Below, one piece after another: positions 19,085 through 28,787 of a DNA stretch of 64,000 nt. A model generated the notes under the pieces. It saw nothing but the letters and a program-made list of their open reading frames with translations. It was not told where the DNA came from and made no database searches. Position 1 is the stretch's first letter. Each line of letters begins with the position of its first letter. Origin of the DNA: JAICJC01 sp963709425 (GTDB lineage Bacteria; Actinomycetota; Thermoleophilia; Gaiellales; JAICJC01); the NCBI GenBank assembly GCA_963709425.1, contig CAVPWG010000004.1, forward strand, positions 930,001-994,000, written 5' to 3'. Both the position numbers and the translations under genes were made by a program.

Positions 19085-20395
19085 GGAACTCCCAGTCGGT
19101 CGCCCAGCTCCGTGCGCGGGCCAGCTCGGCGTCCTTGTTCACGCGGAAGATGCGGATGAGCTCGGCGCCCATCGCGTTCGTGATGTACTCGTCCGCCTCG
19201 AGCGCCGCGAGCGCCCCCTCGAAGGTGTCGGGGAGCGGCGTCATGGACTCGACATCGGGATGCTCGTAGATCAGGCCCTCGATCGGCGCCGGCGGCTCGA
19301 GCTTGCGCCGGATCCCGTCGAGGCCGGCGAAGAGCGCGCCGGCCACGACCAGGTAGGCGTTGGCCGCGCCGTCGCCCACCCGGAACTCGACCCGCGTGGC
19401 GCCGCCTCGCTCCCGCGGAACGCGCGCCAGCGTCAGCCGGTTGTCGTGCCCCCACGAGACCAGCGTAGGGACGAGCGCCTCGGGGTGGATCCGGCGGTAG
19501 GCGTTGGTCGTCGGGTTGAAGAACGCCATCAGCGCCGGGCCATGTTCGAGGAGGCCGGCGATGAAGTGGTGCGCCACCTCCGAGATCCCCTCCGGGCCGG
19601 CCGGCATCGTTCATCAGCGTCGTCCCGTCGCCGTCGCACAGCGAGACATGCAGGTGAAAGCCGGAGCCCTCGTCGTCGTTCCAGGGCTTCCCGATGAACG
19701 TCGCCAGGAGCCCCTCGCGGGCGGCCAGGTCCTTGACCACCGACTTCAGGCGGAAGGCCCGGTCGGCCGCCTCGAGGGCCGGCGCGTGTCCGATGTTGAT
19801 CTCGAACTGGCTTCGGCCGTACTCGTGGTTCGCGGCGATCGCGCCCAGCCCCATGTCGACGCACGCGTCGAGCATCGTCGACAGGACGCGGCGCGGGTCC
19901 GCCACCTGGCCGACGGTGTAGACGTGGCTGTCGTTCTCGACGTAGCGGCGGTAGCCGTTCGGCGCGGTCGGGTCGGGCTCGCACAGATAGAACTCGAGCT
20001 CGGGCCCGATCACCGGCTGCAGGCCGAGGTCGGCGTACTCGGCGACGGCCCGCCGGACCGTGCCGCGCGGGTCGACCTCGTAGGGCTCGCCGTCCATGCG
20101 GGTCAGGTCGGCGATGCACCACGCGGTGCCCGGCTCCCACGGAATCGGCACGAGCGTGTCGAGATCGGGCTTGCGCGAGGATGTCCTGGAAGCCGTGCTC
20201 GAACCCGGCCGTGACGACGTGGTGCAGGTCGACAGTCATGATCGCCTCGCAGAACCCGCCGCCGTCCTCGACGAGGTGGCGGAAGTACTCGATCGGGTAG
20301 TCCTTGCCGCGCGAGATGCCGTGCAGGTCGGGATAGGTCATGCGCACCGTGCGCACGCCTGCCTTCTCGAGGTCGGCGAGCCGGCTATCGGCCAT
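19062..20395 (-). pseudogene. Glutamine-synthetase-like gamma-glutamyl ligase, two frame breaks
   Basis: Three consecutive minus-strand frames join into one GS-type protein of about 443 residues. Frame one (from ATG 20395, good AAAGGA site upstream) ends its homology at FQDILA near 20170. Frame two resumes at KPDLDTLVPIPWEPG and runs to MND near 19607. Frame three resumes at PAGPEGISEVAHHF and runs to the stop at 19062. Each junction is cured by removing one base. GS motifs are all present: PELEFYL, NHEYGRSQFEIN, GSGFHLHVSL, FNPTTNAYRRI and RVEFR. Relatives of this size ligate glutamate to amines, polyamines or anilines as well as ammonia. Between two P450 genes, a catabolic amine ligase is more likely than housekeeping GlnA. 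Decay or sequence error is undecided. Confidence 0.82.
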
Positions 20396-20407
20396 GCGTC
20401 AATCCTT

Positions 20408-21653
20408 TCATGCCGCCGAAGCCCGAACAGGCATCGTCTTGAACGCGTTCGTGAAGTTGGTGCGGATCCGCTCGGCGGGGCCCGCCGCCTCGATCCCCCG
20501 CAAGCCGGGGCAGGAGCTCCTCGAACATGACCTTGACCTCGAGCTTGGCGAGGTGGGCGCCGAGGCAGAAGTGCGGCCCGCCGCGCCCGAAGCTCACGTG
20601 CTCGTTGGGGCGGCGGCCGACGTCGAACCGGTAGGGGTCGTCGAACACGAGCTCGTCGCGGTTCGCCGAGATGTACCAGACGACCACCTTGTCGCCCTCG
20701 CGAATCGTCTTCCCGCGCAGCTCGACGTCCCGGGTCGCGGTGCGGCGGAAGTGGAGCACCGGCGTCGCCCAGCGGATGATCTCGTCGACGGCGGTCGGCA
20801 TCAGGGCCGGGTCGTCGCGCAGGCGCCGCAGCTCGTCGGGGTGCTCCATGAGCGCCTGCATCCCGTGGGCGATGGCCTGGCGGGTGGTCTCGTTACCGGC
20901 GACGACGAGCAGCAGGAACATCACGTCGAACTCGCGCGAGGTGAGCCGCTCGCCGTCGATCTCGGCCTCGACGAGCTTGGTCACCAGGTCGTCGCGCGGC
21001 TCGCCCCTGCGGGACTCGGCGATGCCGTGGCCGTAGCGCCAGAGCTCGACCGCGGCCGGGCTTCGGAACGGCAGGAGCCGGTAGCGCTCCGACTCGGGGT
21101 CCTCGTAGGAGATATCCGACATGGTGCGGTCGGTCGATCCGATCATGCGGTCACCCCAGTCGATCAGGAGCTGGTTGTCCTCGGGCGGCACGCCCAGGAT
21201 GCGGCACAGCACCTGGATCGGGAGCGGCGCGGCGACGTGCTCGATGAAGTCGAACTCGCCCAGAGGCAGCGCCTCGTCGAGGATGGCGCGGGTCAGCTCC
21301 CGCAGCAGGGCCTCGTAGGCGGCCACCGCCCGCGGGGTGAAGCCGCGGTTCACGAGCCCGCGCAGGCGCGTGTGCCGGGGCGGGTCGGTGTCGATCATCG
21401 ACTTGCGGGCCTCGATCGCATCGGGCTCGAGGTCCTCGAGCGCCGTCGCCCCGGTCTCCGACGAGTAGGTCTCGGTGTCCTTGTGGACCGCGACCACGTC
21501 GTCGTGGCGGGTGATCGCCCAGTAGCCCTTCCCGTGCGGCCAGTCGTACCAGCGCACCGGGTCGTTCCGGCGCAGCCAGTCGAACATCTCGAAGGGGACG
21601 CTCCGGGCGAACGCGTCGTTCTCGAAGTCGATGGCGGGCGCCGCTGTCGTCAT
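20408..21653 (-). CDS. Cytochrome P450 (second), C-terminus frameshifted
   Basis: A P450 from ATG 21653 (MTTAAPAIDFENDAF) resembling the CYP125/CYP124/CYP142 and linalool-hydroxylase group. The I-helix is VVAGNETTRQAIAHG, ExxR is in VDEIIRW and the haem loop is FGRGGPHFCLGAHLAKLE, all canonical. After MFEELLPRL (about 20503) the natural ending RGIEAAGPAERIRTNF through RASAA and a stop at 20408 is one base out of frame. The uncorrected frame runs to 20385 with an unrelated tail. Repaired length is 414 residues. The start overlaps the aldehyde dehydrogenase stop by 4 bp, and the glutamine-synthetase-like gene follows 12 bp later. The group hydroxylates terminal carbons of branched or steroid side chains; substrate here unknown. 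Confidence 0.9.
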
Positions 21654-23098
21654 CCGGTGGAGCCGTCGAGGATCTGGAGCATCTTGAGATCGCTCATGAA
21701 GTCGAGCGCGTAGTCACCGCCCTCGCGGCCGACGCCGGAGATGCCCATGCCGCCGAACGGGGCGGTGAGGTCGCGGACGAGGAAGGTGTTGACCCAGACC
21801 GTGCCGGCGCGGACGGCGCGGCCGACCCGCTCGGCCCGCTCGCGCGCCCCCGTGTAGACGATGCCGCTCAGGCCGTAGCGGGTGGAGTTGGCGAGTGCGA
21901 CTGCCTCGTCCTCGGAGGCGAACGTCTGGAAGGTCAGCACGGGGCCGAACACCTCGCGCTGGACGATCTCGGAGTCGTTGGCCTTCGGCTCGACCAGGGT
22001 CGGCTCGTAGAAGAGCCCGCCGATCTCGGGCTGGGCGCCGCCGCGGACGATGCGGTCGCCGTTCGCCCGCGCCCGCTCGACGAAGCCCTCGACCCGGGCC
22101 AGGTGGTCGCGGTGGATGAGCGGCGAGACGGTCGTGCGGTCGTCGCGCGGGTCGCCGAGGACGTGCGCGTCGGTGTGGCCGTGGAAGCGCTCGAGGAAGT
22201 CGTCCTTGACCGACTCCTCGACGAGGAGGCGGGTGCCGGCGAGGCACACCTGCCCGGCGTCGTCGTACTGACCGGCCGCCTTGGCGGCGGCGGCCTCGAT
22301 GTCGGCGTCGGCGAACACGACCAGCGGGCCCTTCCCTCCCAGCTCGGCCGTGAAGGGCACGATGTTGGCGGCGGCGGCCTGGCCGATCAGGCGCCCGGTC
22401 TCGGGCGAGCCGGTGAAGCTCACCCGGCGGACGCGGGGGTGCGCGACGAGGGCGGCGCCGGCCTCCTCGCCGATCCCCTGGACGACGTTGAAGACGCCCG
22501 CGGGAAAGCCGGCCTCGGCGGTGAGGTCGGCGAGGATCGAGCACGAGAGCGGCGACCATTCAGCGGGCTTCAGCACCACGGTGCAGCCGGCCGCGAGCGC
22601 GGGCGCCGTCTTCCAGGTCGAGAGCATGAAGGGCGCGTTCCAGGGCGTGATGACCGCGGCCGGGCCGGCGGGCATGCGCACGACCCGGTTCTCGGTCGAG
22701 TTGCTCGACCAGTGCCGCTCCTCGTATGCCTGGGCCAGGTCGGCGTAGCTTCGGTAGTTGCGCGCGCCGCGGGCGATGACGCGGGCTCGGAGCGAGCGCT
22801 CGAGCATCGCCATGTCGAGGCACTCGACGGTCGCGAGCCGCTCGATGTTGGCGTCGATCAGGTCGGCGAGCCGGCGCAGATACGGGCCGCGGCCGGCCGG
22901 CCCGAGCGCGGCCCACGCCGGGAAGGCGTCGGCGGCTGCGGCGACGGCCATGTCGACCTCCGCCGCACCGGCCCGCGCCACCTCCGCGAGCACGCTCTCG
23001 TCGATGGGCGAGCGATCCTCGAACCGCTCCTCGCTCGCCACCCTGCGCCCGCCGATCCAGTGGTCGGGCGAGACGGCGATCCCGGCAACCGTGCTCAC
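21650..23098 (-). CDS. NAD(P)-dependent aldehyde dehydrogenase (HpaE/PuuC-like)
   Basis: A 482-residue ALDH from ATG 23098. The N-terminal cofactor domain includes ITPWNAPFMLSTWK and VLKPAEWSPLS; the catalytic glutamate is in FTAELGGKGP and the nucleophilic cysteine in DAGQVCLAGTR. The C-terminal FGPVLTFQTF and YGLSGIVYTG motifs are standard. It should oxidise an aldehyde to the acid, for example a muconic semialdehyde after ring cleavage or an amine-derived aldehyde. It lies between the acetoacetate-decarboxylase-like gene (78 bp away, the gap holding a REP-type element) and the P450 (4-bp overlap). Family certain; the pathway position is inferred from neighbours. Confidence 0.93.
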   Translation of the reverse strand: MSTVAGIAVSPDHWIGGRRVASEERFEDRSPIDESVLAEVARAGAAEVDMAVAAAADAFPAWAALGPAGRGPYLRRLADLIDANIERLATVECLDMAMLERSLRARVIARGARNYRSYADLAQAYEERHWSSNSTENRVVRMPAGPAAVITPWNAPFMLSTWKTAPALAAGCTVVLKPAEWSPLSCSILADLTAEAGFPAGVFNVVQGIGEEAGAALVAHPRVRRVSFTGSPETGRLIGQAAAANIVPFTAELGGKGPLVVFADADIEAAAAKAAGQYDDAGQVCLAGTRLLVEESVKDDFLERFHGHTDAHVLGDPRDDRTTVSPLIHRDHLARVEGFVERARANGDRIVRGGAQPEIGGLFYEPTLVEPKANDSEIVQREVFGPVLTFQTFASEDEAVALANSTRYGLSGIVYTGARERAERVGRAVRAGTVWVNTFLVRDLTAPFGGMGISGVGREGGDYALDFMSDLKMLQILDGSTG

Positions 23099-23109
23099 GC
23101 CGGTCCACC

Positions 23110-23173
23110 GGGGTCAGACCCCGCATCGAAACGGTCACAGAACCCGCGCGCAAAAAGTTCAGGGACTGTCCCC
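23110..23173. repeat. REP-type double palindrome within the catabolic operon
   Basis: GGGGTCAGACCCC (23110-23122) is followed, 39 bp on, by GGGACTGTCCCC (23162-23173), with an AT-richer link (CGCAAAAAGTTCAGGG) between. Both cores match the short palindromes commonly seen with RAYT transposases, and the first equals the core upstream of this window's RAYT. It fills the only sizeable gap of the operon. Confidence 0.65.
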
Positions 23174-23176
23174 ACC

Positions 23177-23965
23177 CTAGACCTCACGCACCGTCTCGAG
23201 GTCGTCGACCGTGTAGGCGAATGTGAAGCGGAATCCGGGGCCGACCCGGATCGGGGCCAGGGCGGCGTGCTCCTCGCCGGGGGCGTCGTGGAGTTCGAGT
23301 GCCGCCGGCCCCTCGTGGATCGTCGAGATCGAGCGGTCGCGGCTGCGGGCGCGCACCAGCTCGTTCACGGCCGGGTCGTCGTGGCGGCCGGCGGCGAGGC
23401 GGGGGAAGTGGCGCCGGTTCACGAGCGGCGGGTCGTTGTGCTTCGGCCCCGACTCCGAGACGCGCTCGGGCGTGACCGTGCCCCGGGCGAGCAGCCGGCC
23501 GTGCGCCGAGCACACGCCGGCGAACGTCCTCCCCTCGGCCCGGCAGTCGAGGCCGAACGCGCGCGTCATCTCGATCTGCGCCAGCTTCTTGGGGAAGCCC
23601 TGGATCCACCCGCGAGCGAGGGCGAAGTCGGTGTCGACCCAGATGTACGGGCAGGTCGTCACGTGCTCGCCGTCGAGGAGCGCGTTCACGACGACGAAGA
23701 ACTCCTTGTACTGCCCGCGCGCCGGATCGACCAGCTCCTCGCCCGAGTCCGAGCAGGACTGCCAGTCGACGAAGAGTGCGGCGCACCGGCCGGGGTCTTC
23801 TGCGTACGGCTCGAGGCCGGGCGGCAGCACCGCAGCGACCGCCGCGGGCTCGGCCCAGTAGTCGATCACCAGGAAGTCGCCGACGTAGTGCCACGGCGGG
23901 GCCGGCACGAGCGACGCCGTCCCGCCCGGCGAAAGCGGCAGCGAGAACCCCCGCGGGCTACTCAT
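23177..23965 (-). CDS. Acetoacetate decarboxylase-family protein
   Basis: A 262-residue protein of the ADC beta-barrel family. The catalytic lysine pair appears in GFPKKLAQIEM (about residues 122-132), matching the Schiff-base lysine motif of acetoacetate decarboxylase. Upstream acidic residues expected to surround it are in YKEFFVVV and CPYIWVDTDFALARGW. Family members decarboxylate beta-keto acids, or act as aldolase-dehydratases on pyruvate adducts. Its ATG overlaps the stop of the HpaB-like gene by 8 bp. In an aromatic degradation operon it could act on a ring-cleavage product (inference). No transmembrane segments. Confidence 0.88.
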   Translation of the reverse strand: MSSPRGFSLPLSPGGTASLVPAPPWHYVGDFLVIDYWAEPAAVAAVLPPGLEPYAEDPGRCAALFVDWQSCSDSGEELVDPARGQYKEFFVVVNALLDGEHVTTCPYIWVDTDFALARGWIQGFPKKLAQIEMTRAFGLDCRAEGRTFAGVCSAHGRLLARGTVTPERVSESGPKHNDPPLVNRRHFPRLAAGRHDDPAVNELVRARSRDRSISTIHEGPAALELHDAPGEEHAALAPIRVGPGFRFTFAYTVDDLETVREV

Positions 23966-25416
23966 GCAGGAACTGCTCCACCAGCGATTCGGCGAACGAC
24001 TTGTCGGCCAGCTTGTACGCCAGCGCCGTCATCCGCCACGAGTCCGAGAGATAGAAGCGCTCGTACAGCTCGCCGCGGCCGCCGAGGTCGGAGCCGATGT
24101 AGTCCCACGCCAGCCGGAAGAGCCGGATGCGCCGCTCGGCGTCGGCCCCGCCCGCCTGGTAGTACGTGGCGATGTCGTCGGCCAGCGGGCCCTGCATGTC
24201 GGCGATGGACGGCGTGCACATGAAGCCGCCGCCGCCGATCAGCTGCAGCAGCTCGTTGCAGTACGGCAGCCACTTCGGCATCTGGCCGCGCAGCGCGAGA
24301 AACGGGCGGTCGTCGGGGTACCAGACCCCGCCCTCGTCGAGGAACGACCCCGCCTCGGCCGACACCAGCGCCGACCGCGTCAGCTCGACCATGTTCCACA
24401 TCTGCCCGAGCTTCTCCTGGATGTGGTCGAACCGCCCCACACCGGTCGTGTTGGCGATCAGGTGCCCGAGGCCGAACGCGAACGACAGCTTCACGTGGGC
24501 CCGGGTGAACGCCTGGTGCATGATGTGGCCGCGCCAGCCGGTGTCGGAGATGACCTCGGAGTAGCCGACCGTGTCGCCGTCGAGGAACACGCGGTCCTTC
24601 GGCACCTCGACGTCGTCGAAGATCGCGACCGCGTCCATCTCGTCGAAGCGCGACGAGAGCGGGTAGTCGAACGGGTCGCGCTGCTTCGAGTACGAGTCGC
24701 GGCAGATGAACTTGAGCCCGGGAGTGCCCATCGGGATCGCGAACGACAGGGCGTAGCGGCCGTCCTGCGGGCGGATGTCCGAGCCCGGGTAGATCGTGAG
24801 CTCGTCCGCGTACGGCGCAAGCGTCGCCAGCATCCGCGCGCCGCGCACGGTGATGTGGCTCTCGGTCTCGCCGATCTTGTGCAGCGCCACCTCGCCGGCC
24901 GCCTGCTCGGCCTCGGGCTTCGTGCGGTCGACCTGGGGGTTCATGATCGAGTGCGTCGTCGAGAGGTCGCGGTCGCGCATCTCGCGCTGGTAGGCGACGA
25001 TGTTGGCCGCGCCCGGCGTCGTTCCCGCGCCGCGCCCACACGTCGGAGCGCCCCGCGAAGCACGCGAACGTGACGTTCAGGTAGTCGGGCGTCCGCCCCA
25101 TCAGCCCGGCGGTCAGCGCCGCCGTCAGCTCGACCGCCCGCCGGCGGCGCTCGAGGTCGTCCTTCGAGCGCGGGATCAGGTGGGTGACGTTCACGAGCGC
25201 GCCGGTGTCGGGCGCCGGCGCGAGCATCTCGTCGGCGTGCTCGTGCTGGAGGTCGTAGACCCGCGCCATCGTCCGCGCGGCCGCCTCGAGCGCCGGATGC
25301 TCGAGCGGGTGGGTGATCTTCTCGCCGTTCAGCCAGATCTCGCGGGCGTCGCCGCGCAGCCCGTCGAGGAACTGCTCGCCGGTGCGGGCCGCCACGGTCT
25401 CTTCGGTCGTCGCCAT
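23958..25416 (-). pseudogene. HpaB-like 4-hydroxyphenylacetate 3-monooxygenase oxygenase, one frame break
   Basis: Two minus-strand frames give one protein of about 485 residues, the normal HpaB length. The N-terminal frame starts at ATG 25416 (MATTEETVAARTGEQFLDGL) and contains GRTPDYLNVTFACFAGRSDVW. Near 25008-25014 one extra base breaks it. The second frame carries on with AANIVAYQREMRDRDLSTTHSIMNPQVDR and the FAD/substrate region CRDSYSKQRDPFDYPLSSRFDEMDA to the TAG at 23958. HpaB uses FADH2 to ortho-hydroxylate phenols, giving catechols for ring cleavage; no HpaC reductase is seen nearby. The gene is coupled to the dioxygenase upstream (TGATG). Whether the break is real cannot be told here; elsewhere it looks fully conserved. 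Confidence 0.85.
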
Positions 25417-26345
25417 CAGGTGTGCACCTCCAGGGGAGGGAGCTTCTCGCCCAGCATCTCGAGGCTGTCACGCTCGTAGCGGACGGCCTGGTCGTCGAAG
25501 CGGAAGTAGGAGCGCGGGGGCAGCGGCCCCCAGGTGTTGGACGAGAAGCGGTCGTCGGGCCAGTGCCGCGGCTCGTGGTCGGGCTCGAGCTGCTCCATGT
25601 CGACGTAGCACTCGACGAGCAGCGGCTCCTCGGTGATCCGGACGTAGCCGCAGATGTTCTGCGCGATGCCGTGCCGGAGCGGCCCCCATGCGAGCCAGCG
25701 GCCGTGCTGGGCGACGTTGTCGAAGAGGCTCCGCAGCGTGCCGAAATCGTAGTAGTCGAATGCGAGATGGTGGAAGTGCGGCACCGATCCCTGCACCAGC
25801 GCCATCTGGTGGTGCTCGGCGTTCACGTGGAACCAGATGCCGGCATCGCCGAGGTAGTCGGCGATCTCCATCCCGAGCACATCGGTGTGGAACCGGGTCG
25901 TCGCCGCCAGGTCGGCGGTGAGCCGGTTGATGTGGCCCAGCTTGCGGGGCCGAAGGCCGGCGAGGGAGGACGTCTGCCGCGCGATCGCGGGCCGGTGATC
26001 GCCGTCGTCGCGATGGGCCACGATGTGGTGCTCGAAGCCCTCCGGGTCGCGGACGACCAGCGTCGAGCCCTCGTCCTCCCAATTGGCATCGGCCGTCACG
26101 GCCAGGTGCGCGCGGGCCTCGTCCAGCGAGCACGACCGCCGCAGCTGCCAGGCCGTGTGGGCGTGACCGGGCGGCTCCCCGCGCACGAGCTCGAGCGAGT
26201 ACGGCTCGTAGTCGCACGCCAGCGTGGCCCGGTCCTCGCCCTGCTCGCGCACGTCGAGCCCGAACTGCACCGCATAGCGCGCCGCCGCCGCGCGCGGGTC
26301 GGCCACGTTCAGGCACACGTGGTCGATCTTCAGGAGCTTCAGCAC
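25416..26345 (-). CDS. VOC-superfamily extradiol (catechol 2,3-type) dioxygenase
   Basis: A 309-residue protein from the GTG of VLKLLKIDHVCLNVADP. Two glyoxalase/extradiol modules are visible. The second has the likely metal ligands: His in LGHINRLTADL, His in PHFHHLAFDYYD and Glu in EPLLVECYVDME, the 2-His-1-carboxylate set of Fe(II) or Mn(II) extradiol enzymes. It probably cleaves a catechol made by the HpaB-like hydroxylase whose gene overlaps its stop. It is the first gene of the leftward operon; two GGATACA-type sites lie in the 133-bp region divergent from the permease. The in-frame extension to 26636 enters the permease gene and is not credible. Confidence 0.87.
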   Translation of the reverse strand: MLKLLKIDHVCLNVADPRAAAARYAVQFGLDVREQGEDRATLACDYEPYSLELVRGEPPGHAHTAWQLRRSCSLDEARAHLAVTADANWEDEGSTLVVRDPEGFEHHIVAHRDDGDHRPAIARQTSSLAGLRPRKLGHINRLTADLAATTRFHTDVLGMEIADYLGDAGIWFHVNAEHHQMALVQGSVPHFHHLAFDYYDFGTLRSLFDNVAQHGRWLAWGPLRHGIAQNICGYVRITEEPLLVECYVDMEQLEPDHEPRHWPDDRFSSNTWGPLPPRSYFRFDDQAVRYERDSLEMLGEKLPPLEVHT

Positions 26346-26350
26346 GAGAT

Positions 26351-26364
26351 TGGATACAATATCC
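26351..26364. promoter_or_regulatory. Candidate GntR operator 1
   Basis: TGGATACAATATCC contains the perfect palindrome GGATA-CAA-TATCC (26352-26364), 6 bp upstream of the dioxygenase GTG. The same motif recurs at 26413, 28775 and, as a half-site, 29651. Confidence 0.55.
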
Positions 26365-26412
26365 GACCATCCAAAGCTCGTCAAGGGACGGTCTTGACGG
26401 ACCTCCCGGGGT

Positions 26413-26425
26413 GAATACTGTATCC
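26413..26425. promoter_or_regulatory. Candidate GntR operator 2
   Basis: GAATACTGTATCC is the GGATA-N3-TATCC palindrome with one mismatch, 54 bp upstream of the permease ATG. Its spacing of about 61 bp from site 1 (roughly six helical turns) would suit repression by looping. Confidence 0.55.
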
Positions 26426-26478
26426 ACTCTCGGTCGCTCGACCGGCACACCCGCACGCCACGGAAAGGGAGGATGCAT

Positions 26479-28019
26479 ATGGCCAGCGATGCACCGGCCG
26501 CCCAGGCGCAGCTCGGCGAGAAGAACCTCTCCACGATCCACGCCGTCGCGCAGGCGCTCGCCATCGGCCCGATGTTCTCGACCGCGATCGTCCTGGGGCT
26601 CGTCTCGAGCCCGGCCACCGGAGCGGCCTGGAACACGCCGCTGGCGGTGCTCCTCGCCGGCCTCGGTGTGCTCTCGATCGGCTACGTCGTGGCGCTTTGC
26701 GCCCGCAGGTTCGCGGGCGCCGGAGCCGTGTACGAGTACCTCACCCAGGGCGCTCATCCGAGCGTCGGCATCTTCACGGCGGGCCTGTTCTTCGTCGGCA
26801 CGCTCTTCCTCGGCGGGGGCGGCATCTATCTCGGCCTCGGGATTCTGGCGAACGGGTTCTGGGCCGCCCACATCGGCGACGCCTCCAACGCGCCGGCCTG
26901 GTGGGTGTTCGGTACGGTCGCGCTCGCGATCGTGCTCGTCATGAACTATCTGGGCGTGCGACTCGCCCTTCGGGCCATGTTGACCTTCGCCGCGTGCTCC
27001 TTCATCCCCATGCTGTTTCTCGCGGTCGTGATCATCGCGAAGGGCGGCGACAGCGGCAATTCGTTGACCGTCTTCAACCCCGGCGAGACCTCGCTCCTCG
27101 GCGTCACAGGCGGCGGCGTCCTCGGCGGCATCCTGATCGGAATCCTGCTCTTCGTCGGCTTCGAGGCCGCGGCCTCGATCGGGGAGGAGTCGAACGACCC
27201 GCACAACTCGATCCCCCGCGCCGTGCTCGGCACGATCGCGGCGTCGGCGGCCTTCTACGTCGTCATGTCCTACGCCATCGCAATCGGCTACGGCAAGTCG
27301 GCCGTCGACGCGGGCAAGTGGATCTCCGACCCGGCCTACCTCGACACGATGGCGACCCGCTACGTCGGCTCGTGGCTCGCGACGATCATCGACCTCGTCG
27401 TCATCCTCGACGCCCTGGGCCTCGCGCTCGCCATCTGCGTGACCATCGGCCGCGGCTACTTCGCCCTCGGGCGCGACGGCCTCCTTCCATCGTTCTCGCC
27501 AAGACGTCCCGCTACGAGACGCCCTGGGTCGGCAGCCTGGTCGTGTGCGTCGGCTGGGGCTTCCTGGTCTTCGTCGCCACGAGCACGGGCTGGATGGACA
27601 AGTTCGTCCCGATCTTCGGCACAAAGGAGTTCTCGGCGTTCATCGTCTCCGCCACCGCCGGCTCGTTTGCGATCGAGCTGGTCTACCTGATCCTGGCGAT
27701 TGCAGCGATCCGGCTCGTGATGCAGAGCCAGGGGGTGTGGTGGCAGTACATCGTCGTGCTGATCGCGATCGCTACCCCACTCCTGGGCTTCTACGGCGCG
27801 CTCAACCCCGACCCGCACAACGGCGACAACCCCAACTGGCTTGCGCTGTACTGGGCGCTCGCAGTCGTGGTCATCGCGGCGGTGTGGTTCGGGATCGTGC
27901 AGGTGACGCGGCCCGACAACGTCCGAAACGCCGCCTCCCACGCGGCTGCGCATCGCGGGGTGGCGGCACTCGACGAGAACGTCGACTTCACGCCCGCGCC
28001 GCCCGACACGGCCAACTAA
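26479..28019 (+). pseudogene. APC-superfamily amino acid/amine permease, one frame break
   Basis: The ATG at 26479 has a strong GGGAGG site 6 bp upstream and opens MASDAPAAQAQLGEKNLSTIH. The first frame runs through about eight helices, including ALAIGPMFSTAIVLG and the conserved GFEAAASIGEESNDPHNSIPRAV segment, to RGYFALGRDGLLP near 27490. The second frame continues IVLAKTSRYETPWVGSLVV and adds the remaining helices to the TAA at 28019. One missing base there restores a protein of about 513 residues. The family imports amino acids, polyamines or ethanolamine with protons or sodium. Divergent from the dioxygenase operon and sharing operator sites, it is the likely uptake system for the degraded substrate, which hints at an amine or amino acid. 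Confidence 0.84.
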
Positions 28020-28037
28020 GAGCCTCCTGGGGTTTGG

Positions 28038-28061
28038 CCCCATCGCGTCCATGCGGTGGGG
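28038..28061. terminator. Stem-loop between permease and gntR
   Basis: CCCCATCGC (28038-28046) pairs with GCGGTGGGG (28053-28061; one G-T wobble) around a six-base loop, 18 bp after the permease stop and 20 bp from the convergent gntR stop. It suits a bidirectional terminator, although there is no T-tract. Confidence 0.5.
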
Positions 28062-28080
28062 CAGGCCCCGGTGGTTACGC

Positions 28081-28719
28081 TCAGGGCTCGACGGGAGGAT
28101 GCCGGGCGATGTGCTCGCGGGTGAGCCGCTCCGCGGCGGCGCCGTCCGCGGCCGCGATCGCGTCGATGATCGCCTCGTGCTCCCCGGCCCACGCGCCGGT
28201 GCCTCCGGCCTGCGCGGCCTGGGCGGTGTAGATCGCGACGCTGATCCGGGCGACCCAGAGGAGCTCGGCGAAGTGCGCCAGGTGCGGGTTGCCGGAGGCG
28301 GACACGAGCGCCAGGTGGAATTCGCGGTTGGAGTCGAGGCTGCGCGTCGGGTCGGCGCTCGCACGCTGGGCCGCGACGGCTGCGCGCATCCGGTCGAGCT
28401 CGGCGGCCGGGTCGCGCTCGGCGGCCAGCCGCGCCGCGGGCGGCTCGATCACGAGCCGCGCCGTCCACGCGTCGCGCATGTCGCCGAAGTCGAGCTGGGC
28501 GACGGTCGCGCCGTAGTTCGGCTGGAGCGTGACGAGCCCCTCGCCCGCCAGCCGCCGCAGCGCCTCGCGAAGCGGCGTCCGCGAGACGCCGAGCTCGGCG
28601 GCGAGCGTCTCCTGCGGAAGCCGCGAGCCGCGCTCCAGCTCCCCCGTCAGGATCTGCTCGCGCAGGGCGGCGTGGACCTGGTCGACGACGCTCGCGATCT
28701 GGATGGGCCGCACCGGCAC
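28081..28719 (-). CDS. GntR-family regulator (FadR/FCD subfamily) of the catabolic island
   Basis: A 212-residue protein, start set at the GTG of VPVRPIQIASVVDQVHAAL (a second GTG is 6 bp further in). The winged helix-turn-helix is SRLPQETLAAELGVSRTPLREALRRLAGEGLV at about residues 34-65. The rest is an FCD helical ligand domain with likely metal/ligand residues Asp (SLDSNREFHLALV) and the two His of EHEAIID and REHIARH. FCD regulators respond to small acids and usually repress catabolic genes. A GGATACAGTA site upstream (28775) matches those at the permease/dioxygenase promoter, so autoregulation and control of the whole island are likely. A REP-type element lies between the operator and the gene. 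Confidence 0.9.
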   Translation of the reverse strand: MPVRPIQIASVVDQVHAALREQILTGELERGSRLPQETLAAELGVSRTPLREALRRLAGEGLVTLQPNYGATVAQLDFGDMRDAWTARLVIEPPAARLAAERDPAAELDRMRAAVAAQRASADPTRSLDSNREFHLALVSASGNPHLAHFAELLWVARISVAIYTAQAAQAGGTGAWAGEHEAIIDAIAAADGAAAERLTREHIARHPPVEP

Positions 28720-28743
28720 CCGCGCCTCCTCGACTGCAAGATC

Positions 28744-28756
28744 GGGGTCAGACCCC
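28744..28756. repeat. REP-type palindrome upstream of gntR
   Basis: GGGGTCAGACCCC, followed by AATATTGC. The flanks extend the symmetry: TGCAAGATC before the core and AATATTGCA after it pair imperfectly. The copy at 45036 shares the core plus AATAnTGC. Confidence 0.65.
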
Positions 28757-28774
28757 AATATTGCACTGGACACT

Positions 28775-28787
28775 GGATACAGTACGC
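28775..28787. promoter_or_regulatory. Candidate GntR operator 3 (gntR upstream region)
   Basis: GGATACAGTACGC has an intact GGATACAGTA left part and a degenerate right half compared with sites 1 and 2. It lies 56 bp upstream of the gntR start and just touches the stop of the preceding FAH gene. Confidence 0.45.

Noticed and set aside
28030..28070. Another REP element (GGGGTTTGGCCCC)
   Set aside because: Its core lacks the TCWGA centre of the other four copies and it sits where a terminator between convergent genes is expected.
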